A DNA stretch of 64,000 nt from Candidatus Hydrogenedentota bacterium (GTDB lineage Bacteria > Hydrogenedentota > Hydrogenedentia > Hydrogenedentales > SLHB01). The position numbers and the translations under genes were made by a program. The notes below the pieces were generated by a model. It made no database searches and was not told where the DNA came from. It saw only the letters and a list, made by a program, of their open reading frames with translations. Shown here piece after piece: positions 25,688 through 33,667 of this stretch (its first letter is position 1; each line of letters begins with the position of its first letter). The stretch spans positions 37,972-101,971 of the forward strand of contig JAIBAQ010000003.1 in assembly GCA_019695095.1 (NCBI GenBank). The letters run 5' to 3'.

Positions 25688-27433
25688 GTGAGCACAAGCA
25701 AATGGTCATTGCGGGCGCGATTGATTGCCCTCGGTACGTTACTTCCTGCCTTGTTGGTTGGTGCCCTCTTCTTTCTTTACTACACCCAGTCTCGGAACGC
25801 AACAATCGATGCGTATGTAGACAAGGCGCGGTCTATCTGCCTGACTGCGGAAGGCGCGCGGGAAGGCATGGAAGAGAAGTGGAAACAGGGCGTCTTCACC
25901 CTGGAGATGTTGCAGGCATGGGGGAAAGAAGGCGAGGAAGGGCAAACCAAGATTCTTGGCGCTGTGCCCGTAGTGTCCGCCTGGCAGGCGGCGATGTCGA
26001 AGTCGGAAGAAGGGAACTACACCTTTAGAACGCCTAAGCGCCAGGCGCGCAACTCTCAGAATGAACCGGATGCCGTGGAGGAGAAGGCGCTCGATATTCT
26101 AGAAAAGGAACAGCGCAGCGAGTGGCACATGATTGACCCGGAGAAGAACGCTGTACGTTACTTCCGTCCGGTGAAGCTCTCCGAGCGTTGCATGTATTGC
26201 CACGGCGACCCCAAGACCTCTCAGGAAATATGGGGAAACGATCAGGGATTGGACATTCTGGGCCAGAAGATGGAGAACTGGAAGGTCGGCGAGACTCACG
26301 GGGCCTTTGAGGTAATTCAGAGTCTGGATGAAGCGGACCGAAAGCTGGCGTCGACGATGATGTTCGCGGGAAGCATTGCATTCGTGGCGCTTGTGACCGT
26401 CGGAATCATGTTTGCCCTATTTGCGATCTACTTCGTTGAGAAGCCGGTATCTGTTGTATCTCAGCGCTTGTTCGAGGGTGCGGCTCAGGTTTCGACCGCT
26501 TCCACGGAAGTGTCGAACGCGAGCCAGCAAATGGCCATTGGGGCAAACGATCAGGCTGCATCGTTGGAAGAGACTTCGGCATCACTGCAACAGATGGCCT
26601 CGATGACGAAGCAGAATGCGGCCAATGCTACCCAGGCCAGCTCGACCGCGGGAGTTGCGCGCAAGGCGGCGGAACAGGGGCAAAGCGCCATGGCGCAGAT
26701 GTCAGGCGCGATAGAACGCATCAAGGCATCATCGGTAGAGACGGCAAAGATCCTCAAGACCATCGATGAGATTGCCTTCCAGACCAATCTGCTTGCATTG
26801 AACGCGGCCGTTGAGGCCGCGCGCGCCGGTGAGGCTGGGAAGGGGTTTGCCGTAGTAGCGGAGGAGGTTCGCAGCCTCGCACAACGCAGCGCGGAAGCGG
26901 CAAGAAACACGGCGGCGCTCGTGGAAGAATCGCAGAAGAACGCAGGAGACGGTGTCGAAGCGTCAGCCGTTGTGGGGCGCCAATTGCAGGAAATCGGGAC
27001 TTCAATCGAGCGTGTGGCGCATCTCATCCAAGAGGTAGCGGCCGCGAGTAACGAACAGGCCCAGGGAATCGACCAAATCAACAAGGCAGTCTCCAACATG
27101 GACCGCGTGACGCAATCGAACGCGGCATTGTCGGAGGAGTCCGCCTCGTCAAGCGAGCAACTCAACGCGCAGGCGACCGAATTGAACGCGATGGTTCACG
27201 AGTTGGTGAGGTTGATCCATGGGTCCAAGGCTGAAGACACTTCGAGGATGCAGCAAGTTGCCAAGCGTCCTCCCCGGGATCGTATGAAGCCCAAGAAGAT
27301 TCAGGAGACGACTGTACCGCGCGTTGAACGCAGACAACGAGCCGCAGGACAGTTGGCTTTGCAGCGTGAAAAAGGAGTCGTGAAGCCGGAACAAGTGATT
27401 CCCCTGGATGACGGGGACATCGGAGACTTTTAG
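25688..27433 (+). CDS. Methyl-accepting chemotaxis protein with Tll0287-type haem sensor domain
   Basis: 581-residue chemoreceptor. Helix 1 is at residues ~12-32, then a periplasmic Tll0287-like (DUF3365) domain to ~215 containing C168-x2-C171-H172 (CMYCHGD), a c-type haem motif. Helix 2 is at ~224-250 and there is no clear HAMP domain. The cytoplasmic coiled coil holds the conserved hairpin tip [20 protein letters not shown] and [20 protein letters not shown]. The tail [13 protein letters not shown] resembles the acidic C-terminal ends of many MCPs. The start is GTG 25688 after AAAGGAG. Haem binding would fit sensing of redox state, NO or O2. No che genes are nearby. A strong terminator follows. 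Confidence 0.92.
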   Translation: MSTSKWSLRARLIALGTLLPALLVGALFFLYYTQSRNATIDAYVDKARSICLTAEGAREGMEEKWKQGVFTLEMLQAWGKEGEEGQTKILGAVPVVSAWQAAMSKSEEGNYTFRTPKRQARNSQNEPDAVEEKALDILEKEQRSEWHMIDPEKNAVRYFRPVKLSERCMYCHGDPKTSQEIWGNDQGLDILGQKMENWKVGETHGAFEVIQSLDEADRKLASTMMFAGSIAFVALVTVGIMFALFAIYFVEKPVSVVSQRLFEGAAQVSTASTEVSNASQQMAIGANDQAASLEETSASLQQMASMTKQNAANATQASSTAGVARKAAEQGQSAMAQMSGAIERIKASSVETAKILKTIDEIAFQTNLLALNAAVEAARAGEAGKGFAVVAEEVRSLAQRSAEAARNTAALVEESQKNAGDGVEASAVVGRQLQEIGTSIERVAHLIQEVAAASNEQAQGIDQINKAVSNMDRVTQSNAALSEESASSSEQLNAQATELNAMVHELVRLIHGSKAEDTSRMQQVAKRPPRDRMKPKKIQETTVPRVERRQRAAGQLALQREKGVVKPEQVIPLDDGDIGDF

Positions 27434-27500
27434 CTCCAAACTTAGGGTGACTTGTCCGCGAGTTTCGGCAAGTCTTCTGACAATACCTGCGAACAAAATG

Positions 27501-27534
27501 AGACGCCCCGGCGGGTTTTCCGGGGCGTCTTTTG
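27501..27534 (+). terminator. Rho-independent terminator after the chemoreceptor gene
   Basis: AGACGCCCCGG and CCGGGGCGTCT form a perfect 11-bp stem with loop CGGGTTTT, followed by TTTG. It lies between two converging genes and may serve both. Confidence 0.85.
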
Positions 27535-27556
27535 ATTGTTACGAGTAGCCGTCCGC

Positions 27557-28825
27557 TTAGTCTACGGGAGTGAACGGCCTGATTGTGGCGCCGGTGTAAA
27601 CCTGTCGCGGACGATGAATGCGATTATCGGGGTCTTTGCGCATCTCCATCCACTGCGCAATCCATCCCGGTAGCCGCCCAATTGCAAACATCACCGTAAA
27701 CATGTTTGTGGGAATGCCCATGGCGCGGTAGATGATGCCGCTGTAGAAGTCGACATTCGGATATAGCTTCCGTTCAATGAAGAAATCATCTTTCAGCGCG
27801 ACTTCTTCAATATGCTTGGCCAAATCCAGCAGCGGATCGGAGATACCCAAGGACGACAAGACTTCATCGCACATCTTCTTCAACAAAGTCGCGCGAGGAT
27901 CGAAGTTCTTATACACGCGGTGGCCAAAGCCCATCAGCCGGAAACCGGAGCTCTTGTCCTTGGCCATCTCAATGTACTTCTTATAGTTGCCGCCGTCGGC
28001 CATGATCCGTTCCAGCATCTCAAGCACTTCCTGGTTGGCGCCGCCGTGAAGCGGTCCCCACAATCCGCTGATGCCCGCGGAAATGGAGGCATACATGTTT
28101 GCGCCGCTGCTTCCAACCATACGTACGGTGGAAGTACTGCAGTTCTGCTCGTGATCGGCGTGCAGAATTAGCAGCATGTTCAGCGCGCGTTCCATTACCG
28201 GCGACACTTCGTACGGTTCGGCGGGCGAAGCAAACATCATGCGCAGGAAGTTTGCGGCATAACTCAAATGAGCCTGCGGATAAATGACCGGTTCGCCGCG
28301 CGATTTACGATACGAGAACGCGGCAATGGTCTTTGCCTTTGCCAGAATCCGGATGATGTCCAGGTCAAGATACTGGTCGTCGTTTGCGTCCGGATAGAAG
28401 GTCGACAGCGAGGCAACCATACTCGAAAGGATCGCCATCGGATGCGCCGTCGGCGGGAAGTGGTCGAAGAAGTTGACCAAGCTTTCGTGTACAAAGCTTT
28501 CCATGGTGAGCTTGCGGCGCCAAGCCTGAAGTTCAACTTCATTGGGCAAGTGATCGTAGATCAGGAGGTGGCATACATCGGTGAACCGAGCATTGACGGC
28601 CAGATCCTCAATAGGATATCCGCGATAGCGGAGAATCCCCTTCTCCCCATCGATGAAGGTGATTGCGCTCTTGCACGATCCTGTATTGCCATAGCCGGGG
28701 TCGTAAGTTATGGCGCCGGTCCTCGCTCGGAGCGTGGAAATGTCAATTGCGGCTTCGTTTTCCGTTCCGACGATGACGGGGAACTCGTATTCCTTCCCTT
28801 CGAGAATCAATTTCGCCTTGCTCAT
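27557..28825 (-). CDS. gltA: Citrate synthase
   Basis: 422-residue type II citrate synthase that condenses oxaloacetate with acetyl-CoA. SYAANFLRMMF, LILHADHEQNCSTSTVRMVGS (His in the oxaloacetate site), LWGPLHGGANQEVLEML and MGFGHRVYKNFDPRA (the PROSITE-like signature) are present, with the catalytic Asp in YPNVDFYSGIIY. An N-terminal domain of the Gram-negative type is seen (AKLILEGKEYEFPVIVGTEN). I take ATG 28825 with GGAG; the longer ORF to 28939 has no ribosome site. It is alone and ends at the shared terminator. Confidence 0.96.
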   Translation of the reverse strand: MSKAKLILEGKEYEFPVIVGTENEAAIDISTLRARTGAITYDPGYGNTGSCKSAITFIDGEKGILRYRGYPIEDLAVNARFTDVCHLLIYDHLPNEVELQAWRRKLTMESFVHESLVNFFDHFPPTAHPMAILSSMVASLSTFYPDANDDQYLDLDIIRILAKAKTIAAFSYRKSRGEPVIYPQAHLSYAANFLRMMFASPAEPYEVSPVMERALNMLLILHADHEQNCSTSTVRMVGSSGANMYASISAGISGLWGPLHGGANQEVLEMLERIMADGGNYKKYIEMAKDKSSGFRLMGFGHRVYKNFDPRATLLKKMCDEVLSSLGISDPLLDLAKHIEEVALKDDFFIERKLYPNVDFYSGIIYRAMGIPTNMFTVMFAIGRLPGWIAQWMEMRKDPDNRIHRPRQVYTGATIRPFTPVD

Positions 28826-29132
28826 ACTTTTCTCCACATCCTCGTTGAAGGGTCGCCAATGGACCACACCTAGCCCACGACCAACGTCTAGTCGCACACC
28901 TATGTCCATTGATTGACAGCTTTCCAGGGCCGCAGCCACGCCCTAGCCCCCGCCAAGCTGGCGGCGGGTCAGTACATGCACCCCGACAAGCAGCGTCACA
29001 CTATAACTATCCGGGCACGAATGATGCAAGAAGGTTAAGCCGTGAGGATTAAGCCGTATGTGATAAGGTCCTGTGGCCGTGGCCTGCATTTAGATGGCGG
29101 GAATAGATTCTGGCGCCAAGAGCGTCTACACA

Positions 29133-29182
29133 TAGTCCGCAATTTGCGTCGGCGCAATTGAGTTCCAACGCAAATTGCTCAC
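29133..29182. repeat. 50-bp palindromic repeat upstream of RIC gene (copy 1)
   Basis: Starts TAGTCCGCAATTTGCGTCGG and is 44/50 identical, in direct orientation, to 30071-30120. The arms 29139-29155 and 29162-29178 pair at 14 of 17 positions, so each copy is a hairpin. It lies in the 530-base gap between citrate synthase and RIC, about 220 bases before the RIC start. Confidence 0.75.
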
Positions 29183-29266
29183 GTGCAAGACTTTGAGGTT
29201 ATGCCATGAGGATGTCTCTAGAACACACTCTTTGTTTGAAGAACTGCGTTGTTTTTCGCCGCATGC

Positions 29267-29331
29267 CTCGTAAACACACTGGTTACGAGAGAGGTTCAAG
29301 TGTGTTCGTGATAAATCCGGGATAAGACAAC
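29267..29331. repeat. Palindromic dispersed repeat, copy A
   Basis: About 84 % identical to the reverse complement of 1940-2003. It includes CTCGTAA...TTACGAG (a perfect 7-bp stem) and AACACACT...AGTGTGTT (8 bp), so several hairpins are possible. It ends 25 bases before the RIC ATG and therefore forms the leader or promoter of that gene. A partial match, CCGGATTTCCCACGAACAC, lies at 20764 just after nsrR. Confidence 0.6.
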
Positions 29332-29356
29332 GGGCACGATGACCAGGGAGAGCGTT

Positions 29357-30073
29357 ATGACTACCATCCTTCCGGAAACTACTGTCGGTCAGATTGTTGC
29401 ACAGCAACCCAACCGATCCCGCGTATTTGAGGCCTTGGGCCTGGACTATTGTTGTGGAGGCAAGAAGACCCTTGCAGACGCGTGTGCGAAGAAGGGGCTC
29501 GATGTAAACACGGTTCTCGAACGGCTGTCGGCTGTCGAGCCTTACGGAACGGCTGCGGAATCCGCATCGCATCTGGATATGCCCCTTCCCGAGTTGGCGG
29601 ATCTGATAGAAGCAACCCACCATGCGTACCTCAATCGAGAGCTGCCGCGGCTGAAACAACTTCTCGACAAGGTCGCGAAAGTACACGGAGAGAAAGACGC
29701 GCGTCTGGGGCAACTGCGTGACATCTTCGCGGAGCTTCAAGCCGAGCTTGAATCTCATCTGATGAAAGAGGAGCGGGTACTCTTTCCGGCGATTCGCCGC
29801 TTGTGCGGCATCGATGCAGAATGCGCGTGTTCACCTGCAACCATTGCGGCTCCGATTCGCGTGATGGAAGCGGAACATGACTCGGCGGGAGAAGCTCTTG
29901 AGGCGATTCGAACGTTGACCGACGGCTTCACGCCTCCGGATTGGGCCTGCAATACCTACCGCGCGACACTCGACGGACTTCACGAGTTGGAACTGGACAT
30001 GCACCAGCACATCCACAAGGAGAACAACATTCTGTTTCCCAGGGCACTCGCGTTGGAGCGGGGAGAAGGTTAG
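29357..30073 (+). CDS. Iron-sulfur cluster repair di-iron protein (RIC/ScdA/YtfE/DnrN)
   Basis: 238-residue RIC protein that restores Fe-S clusters damaged by NO or H2O2. The N-terminal ScdA_N domain has TVGQIVAQQPNRSRVFEALG then DYCCGG. The hemerythrin-like domain shows the di-iron ligands in ATHHAYLNRELP, ELESHLMKEERVLFPAI, VMEAEHDSAGEALEAI and MHQHIHKENNILFPRA. The ATG at 29357 has AGGGAG; the track start at 29339 is less good. It belongs to the NsrR regulon in many bacteria, but I see no AAGATG-type operator upstream here. Instead it is bracketed by palindromic repeats; the stop codon is the first triplet of the downstream copy. Confidence 0.93.
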   Translation: MTTILPETTVGQIVAQQPNRSRVFEALGLDYCCGGKKTLADACAKKGLDVNTVLERLSAVEPYGTAAESASHLDMPLPELADLIEATHHAYLNRELPRLKQLLDKVAKVHGEKDARLGQLRDIFAELQAELESHLMKEERVLFPAIRRLCGIDAECACSPATIAAPIRVMEAEHDSAGEALEAIRTLTDGFTPPDWACNTYRATLDGLHELELDMHQHIHKENNILFPRALALERGEG

Positions 30074-30120
30074 TCCGCAATTTGCGTCGGCGCGATTAAG
30101 CGCCAACGCAAATCGCTGAC
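30071..30120. repeat. 50-bp palindromic repeat downstream of RIC gene (copy 2)
   Basis: Direct repeat of 29133-29182, beginning at the RIC stop codon. Arms 30077-30093 and 30100-30116 pair at 15 of 17 positions around a six-base loop, so it could also end the transcript. Confidence 0.75.
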
Positions 30121-30216
30121 GAAACAGGAACTGGCGGTCGAGGCAAAATCCTCTGGAGATTTGGGCTCTGCGTATCCTACCGTATTGGCAGGGCAACAAA
30201 TCGGAGGGGGATTGCC

Positions 30217-31731
30217 ATGGACTCCAAACTCCTGCTCGTGTGTGTACTGGTGTGCTTTGCGTCTCTGGGTGCGTCAGCCCAGGGATCCGTCTCGCCATTT
30301 CCCGTGGAAGACAAGTCGCAACTCTTCGTGGACCAAGTGCTCGTGCGCGACGCGTCGCACATTGCGTTCACGTTGCATCCCGCCAAGAAGCATTCCGAAA
30401 ACCCTATTCTAAAAGCGGACCGCCCATGGGAAGGGTGGCGGGTTGAGATTTACGGCAATGTCATCCGCGACGAGGCGGAAGGCGTCTTTAAGATGTGGTA
30501 CCTCGGGGAGGAAACGAAAGCGTTTCCCAACTATGCCGTCTACTACGCGACAAGCAAAGACGGCGTCCATTGGGAAAAGCCGCCGGTAGGGACGGTCAAA
30601 ACGGACGCATATCCCGAGCACAATGTCATCGCCGCTGACATCATCTTGCCGAGCGTCATCAAAGATGATGCGGACCCGGACCCTGCGCGACGATACAAGA
30701 TGATTGGGTGGGACCAGAAGCGCGCCGGTTACCACACATGGACGTCGCCGGACGGACTAAATTGGACGCCCCTGAGCACGGCGCCGCTCTGCAGGGGCGG
30801 CGACGTAATCACCGGGTACTACGACGAGCAGCGAAAGCTCTATGTCGCGTTCCCAAAGATCGGGGCCGTCGTGCGCGGGCACGACCGACGTGTGTTCTGG
30901 ATGATCACGAGTGCCGACTTCCAGACGTGGACCGAACCCGAACTGGTCATCACCGCCGACCTGCGCGACGACGCCTCTTCCCTCGCGCGCATCGAACAAG
31001 TGCGCCCGATTCTGGATGTCCCCGACGACCCGAATCTCATGCGGACAGAGTTCTACGGGATGGGCGTTTATCCCGCGGAGTCCTGCACGCTTGGTTTCGT
31101 ATGGATGCTGACTATCAACAACAATGCGCGCTACGGAAACCACGAGGGTCCTGGCGAACTGCAGTTGGCCGTAACGCGTGATTTGCACAATTGGGAACGG
31201 CCGTTTCGTATTCCGTGCGTCGAACGCGGCAGACTCGACGAATGGGACCGTGGGTTCTTCGAAACGCAGTCGCGCGCGTTGCGTGTCGGCGATGAGATTT
31301 GGTTGTACTACGGGGGCTCCACGTACACGCACGGGACGCCTTGCCTCTACCGAGCCGAAAACACCGGCCGAGGCAAGGAACAGACCGGATCGATTGGCCT
31401 GGCTATTTGGCAACTGGACCGCTTCGTAAGCGCCGATGCGCCTGGCGAAGGCGGCGTGCTGACCACAGTGCCCGTTGTGTTCACGGGGAACCGCCTGGAG
31501 GTCAACGCGCGAACGGCCGAGGGCGGTTCGATTATCGTTCATTTGCTCGACGCCGCAGGCAAACCTATCCCTGGCTTCGAGAGCTCGGCGCCCATCTCCG
31601 GAGACAACTTGCGGCATATCGCGACGTGGAACGGGCAATCGGATGTAAGTGCGTTGATCGGCAAACCCATCGTCGTGCAATTTGAGATGAAGAGTGCGGA
31701 GCTGTTTGCGTTTGCGTTTCGGAACAAATAA
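30217..31731 (+). CDS. Secreted glycoside-hydrolase-like protein (GH32/43/68-type propeller)
   Basis: 504-residue exported protein. A signal peptide (KLLLVCVLVCFASLGASAQ) is followed by KSQLFVDQVLVRDASHIAFT and a five-bladed propeller-like body of repeated W-x-x-x-D/G strands (FKMWYLGEETKAF, KDGVHWEKP, SPDGLNWTP, ADFQTWTEPE, HNWERPFR). NPILKADRPWEGW resembles the first-blade active-site region of GH32/43 enzymes. EIWLYYGGSTYTHG fits a late blade. GGAGGGGG precedes the ATG. Precise substrate and catalysis cannot be deduced; such proteins are common in Planctomycetes-type genomes. Confidence 0.75.
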   Translation: MDSKLLLVCVLVCFASLGASAQGSVSPFPVEDKSQLFVDQVLVRDASHIAFTLHPAKKHSENPILKADRPWEGWRVEIYGNVIRDEAEGVFKMWYLGEETKAFPNYAVYYATSKDGVHWEKPPVGTVKTDAYPEHNVIAADIILPSVIKDDADPDPARRYKMIGWDQKRAGYHTWTSPDGLNWTPLSTAPLCRGGDVITGYYDEQRKLYVAFPKIGAVVRGHDRRVFWMITSADFQTWTEPELVITADLRDDASSLARIEQVRPILDVPDDPNLMRTEFYGMGVYPAESCTLGFVWMLTINNNARYGNHEGPGELQLAVTRDLHNWERPFRIPCVERGRLDEWDRGFFETQSRALRVGDEIWLYYGGSTYTHGTPCLYRAENTGRGKEQTGSIGLAIWQLDRFVSADAPGEGGVLTTVPVVFTGNRLEVNARTAEGGSIIVHLLDAAGKPIPGFESSAPISGDNLRHIATWNGQSDVSALIGKPIVVQFEMKSAELFAFAFRNK

Positions 31732-31784
31732 GTATCGGACCCGCGAGAAGCGGTACAGTTCGATGCCAAGAATGGAAAAGTAAA

Positions 31785-32783
31785 ATGAGAAAGTGCCTTC
31801 GAGTGTGCACGGTAGTGTTGGCTGTTGCAGGGGGCGTCGCGTATGCCGGCGAACCCTCTTCGGGCGCATTGCCCGGTACCGCATTGGTATCCGGTTTGTT
31901 CCAACTCGATGAGATGGACCTGCATCTCCATTGCGGGATGGAGCGCCAGGTCCCGATGCAGGAATGGATCGATCTGGCCGTCAAAGACGGTCGTAAAGTC
32001 ATCGTCGTCCTCGATCACATTGAGCTTTACCGAAAGACACCGGATGAACTCGCCGACTGGACGAAGAATCAGGGATTGCAGCAGTGGTATCCGCTGGGAT
32101 TCGAGGGGCAGAAGGCCTTTCTTGACGATGCCGCGTCACTTCGCGTTCGCAACGACGTGATCACGTTTCGAGGCTGGGAAATCAGCGAGACGGAGCTTGA
32201 TGAAGAACTGGACACGGAGCCTATGCGGTTGGCCGAAGTCATCGGCTGGCACATATCACCCAACTCACCTGGCGATGCGCCAAACGGTCAGTCTCTGATC
32301 AAACGCATCAGACAAATCCTTGAAGTCCAGAAGCAGTTCCCCGTGCCGATGATCGTGTTCCATCCGTTCTCAATGAGAATGGAGAAAGTTCAAAAGGTGG
32401 CACGTAAGGCGGGAAAAGACATCAAGTCACTAACCGTGGAAGATTACCGATTCTTCAAACCGGGTGAACAGGAAGAAGTCGCGGCTCTGCTGCGAGGTCA
32501 GTCGGTCTATATCGAGATGGCGCACGGCACGAGCGGGTACTGGGACGACCCCGTGGCGCGCGCCGCGTTTATCGCCGATATAAAACCCTTGGCAGAACGG
32601 GGGGTCCAGTTCACGGTATCCACGGACGGTCATCACGTGAACGGTGCCAGAAAACCTTTCGAGCCGGAAGTGTATTGCGCGGAGACGGGGATTACTCCGC
32701 AGAATACGAACACGCTTGTCCGCGAGTTGTTGGCGATTCGCACCCGGAACTCTGTGGTGCAGCAGATATCGAAAACGAGATAG
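31785..32783 (+). CDS. Secreted PHP-domain-like metal-dependent hydrolase
   Basis: 332-residue protein. An N-terminal signal peptide (VCTVVLAVAGGVAYAGE) leads to MDLHLHCGME, a HxH metal motif. Later come VVLDHIELYR, FHPFSM, IEMAHG and STDGHHVNGAR, spaced as the metal ligands of PHP (polymerase and histidinol-phosphatase) phosphoesterases. It follows the glycoside-hydrolase-like gene by about 50 bases on the same strand. Export of a PHP protein suggests a periplasmic phosphoesterase. The assignment rests on motifs; no closer family is recognised. Confidence 0.65.
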   Translation: MRKCLRVCTVVLAVAGGVAYAGEPSSGALPGTALVSGLFQLDEMDLHLHCGMERQVPMQEWIDLAVKDGRKVIVVLDHIELYRKTPDELADWTKNQGLQQWYPLGFEGQKAFLDDAASLRVRNDVITFRGWEISETELDEELDTEPMRLAEVIGWHISPNSPGDAPNGQSLIKRIRQILEVQKQFPVPMIVFHPFSMRMEKVQKVARKAGKDIKSLTVEDYRFFKPGEQEEVAALLRGQSVYIEMAHGTSGYWDDPVARAAFIADIKPLAERGVQFTVSTDGHHVNGARKPFEPEVYCAETGITPQNTNTLVRELLAIRTRNSVVQQISKTR

Positions 32784-32816
32784 TCGCCACATCTGCCGGG
32801 AGGGAAGAAGCCGCTT

Positions 32817-33512
32817 ATGAGCCGTAGCGATTGCATATCTCCGGCGTGCTCATTCTGTGGCAAGCAAGAGCCCGACACGGAGATTGTCCTGTCTGCGGCC
32901 CAATTCAAAATCTGTGCTCTCTGCGTGATTTCGTTTGAAGCGGCGCTTGACGATCCTGAGTGTCTTGCTGCGCTGGAGGAAAAGGAAAGTCCTGGACATA
33001 GACAGGAAGCGTGCTCGCTCTGTAGAAGAAGGACAGACCAAGCCTTATTTCTCTTTAGCGGACGCATGTGCAATGTCTGCGACTCCTGTGTGCGTCTCTG
33101 TGCCGAGTTTGTCAATACCAGCTCACGAACATCCGCGCAATGGAGACAGCTTCTAAGCGGAACGGCCCAATCGATTCGTGATGAATACACCAGCTGTTCT
33201 TACACGCGGCTGAATATCGCGCTAGCCGCAAGAGAATCGTTCTCTCGAAACTGGCGAGGCCGTCTGACTGCCGCCTTGATATACGCGGGAGCCCGTGAAG
33301 TCAACTATCTCTTCGGCGGCGAGACCGCAAAGACGATTGCGTGGTATCTCTTTGTGAAGTGGAAGAACGAGGGTTCAGGTGAGACACTGATTCGGAGTGA
33401 ACCCATACCGCGCTTGCTGGACGAAATGCGCAAGGAGGGCATTCTTTGCGGAAAGACGGTCTGGTATAGCGTTGATGCAATCACACACAAGCCACCGTCT
33501 CCAAAGGGCTAA
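32817..33512 (+). CDS. Orphan protein with two ClpX-type C4 zinc fingers
   Basis: 231-residue protein lacking any AAA+ module. Finger 1 is C11-x2-C14 ... C33-x2-C36 (CSFCGKQEPD, CALCVISFE). Finger 2 is C66-x2-C69 ... C88-x2-C91 (CSLCRRRT, CDSCVRLCAEF). Both follow the CxFCGK...ICxxCIxLC pattern of the ClpX zinc-binding domain. The remaining ~130 residues (TSCSYTRLNIALAARESFSR, ALIYAGAREVNYLFG, YLFVKWKNEG) are not recognised. GGGAGGGAAG precedes the ATG. In ClpX the finger dimerises and binds adaptors or substrates, so this may be an adaptor, regulator or RNA/DNA-binding protein. It is read after the PHP gene in the same direction. Confidence 0.7.
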   Translation: MSRSDCISPACSFCGKQEPDTEIVLSAAQFKICALCVISFEAALDDPECLAALEEKESPGHRQEACSLCRRRTDQALFLFSGRMCNVCDSCVRLCAEFVNTSSRTSAQWRQLLSGTAQSIRDEYTSCSYTRLNIALAARESFSRNWRGRLTAALIYAGAREVNYLFGGETAKTIAWYLFVKWKNEGSGETLIRSEPIPRLLDEMRKEGILCGKTVWYSVDAITHKPPSPKG

Positions 33513-33609
33513 AGCATACAACAGGGATTCTTCATTCCTGTCTTACCTCAAAGCTTCTCATGTCCGGCCACACGTGCTATTCTGTCCGAGCAATCATGTC
33601 ACGAGATTG

Positions 33610-33645
33610 TAGGACCGATCCGCCGGATCCGACGAATCGGTCCTA
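33610..33645 (+). promoter_or_regulatory. 10-bp stem hairpin in the leader of the phosphatase gene
   Basis: TAGGACCGAT (33610-33619) and ATCGGTCCTA (33636-33645) are perfect complements around a GC-rich loop, ending 22 bases before the ATG. It may end the previous transcript or control translation. Confidence 0.45.
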
Positions 33646-33667
33646 TGTATTGGAGAGAGGAAGAAAC

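Noticed and set aside
29267..29357. An NsrR-type operator upstream of RIC
   Set aside because: I searched for AAGATG...CATCTT or similar spacing in the leader; only the unrelated CTCGTAA/TTACGAG repeat is there.
29126..29758. 210-residue minus-strand ORF overlapping RIC
   Set aside because: Antisense to the RIC gene and its upstream repeat; no ribosome site or domain.
30757..31884. 375-residue minus-strand ORF
   Set aside because: Antisense to the secreted glycosidase-like gene, which has a signal peptide, ribosome site and propeller repeats.
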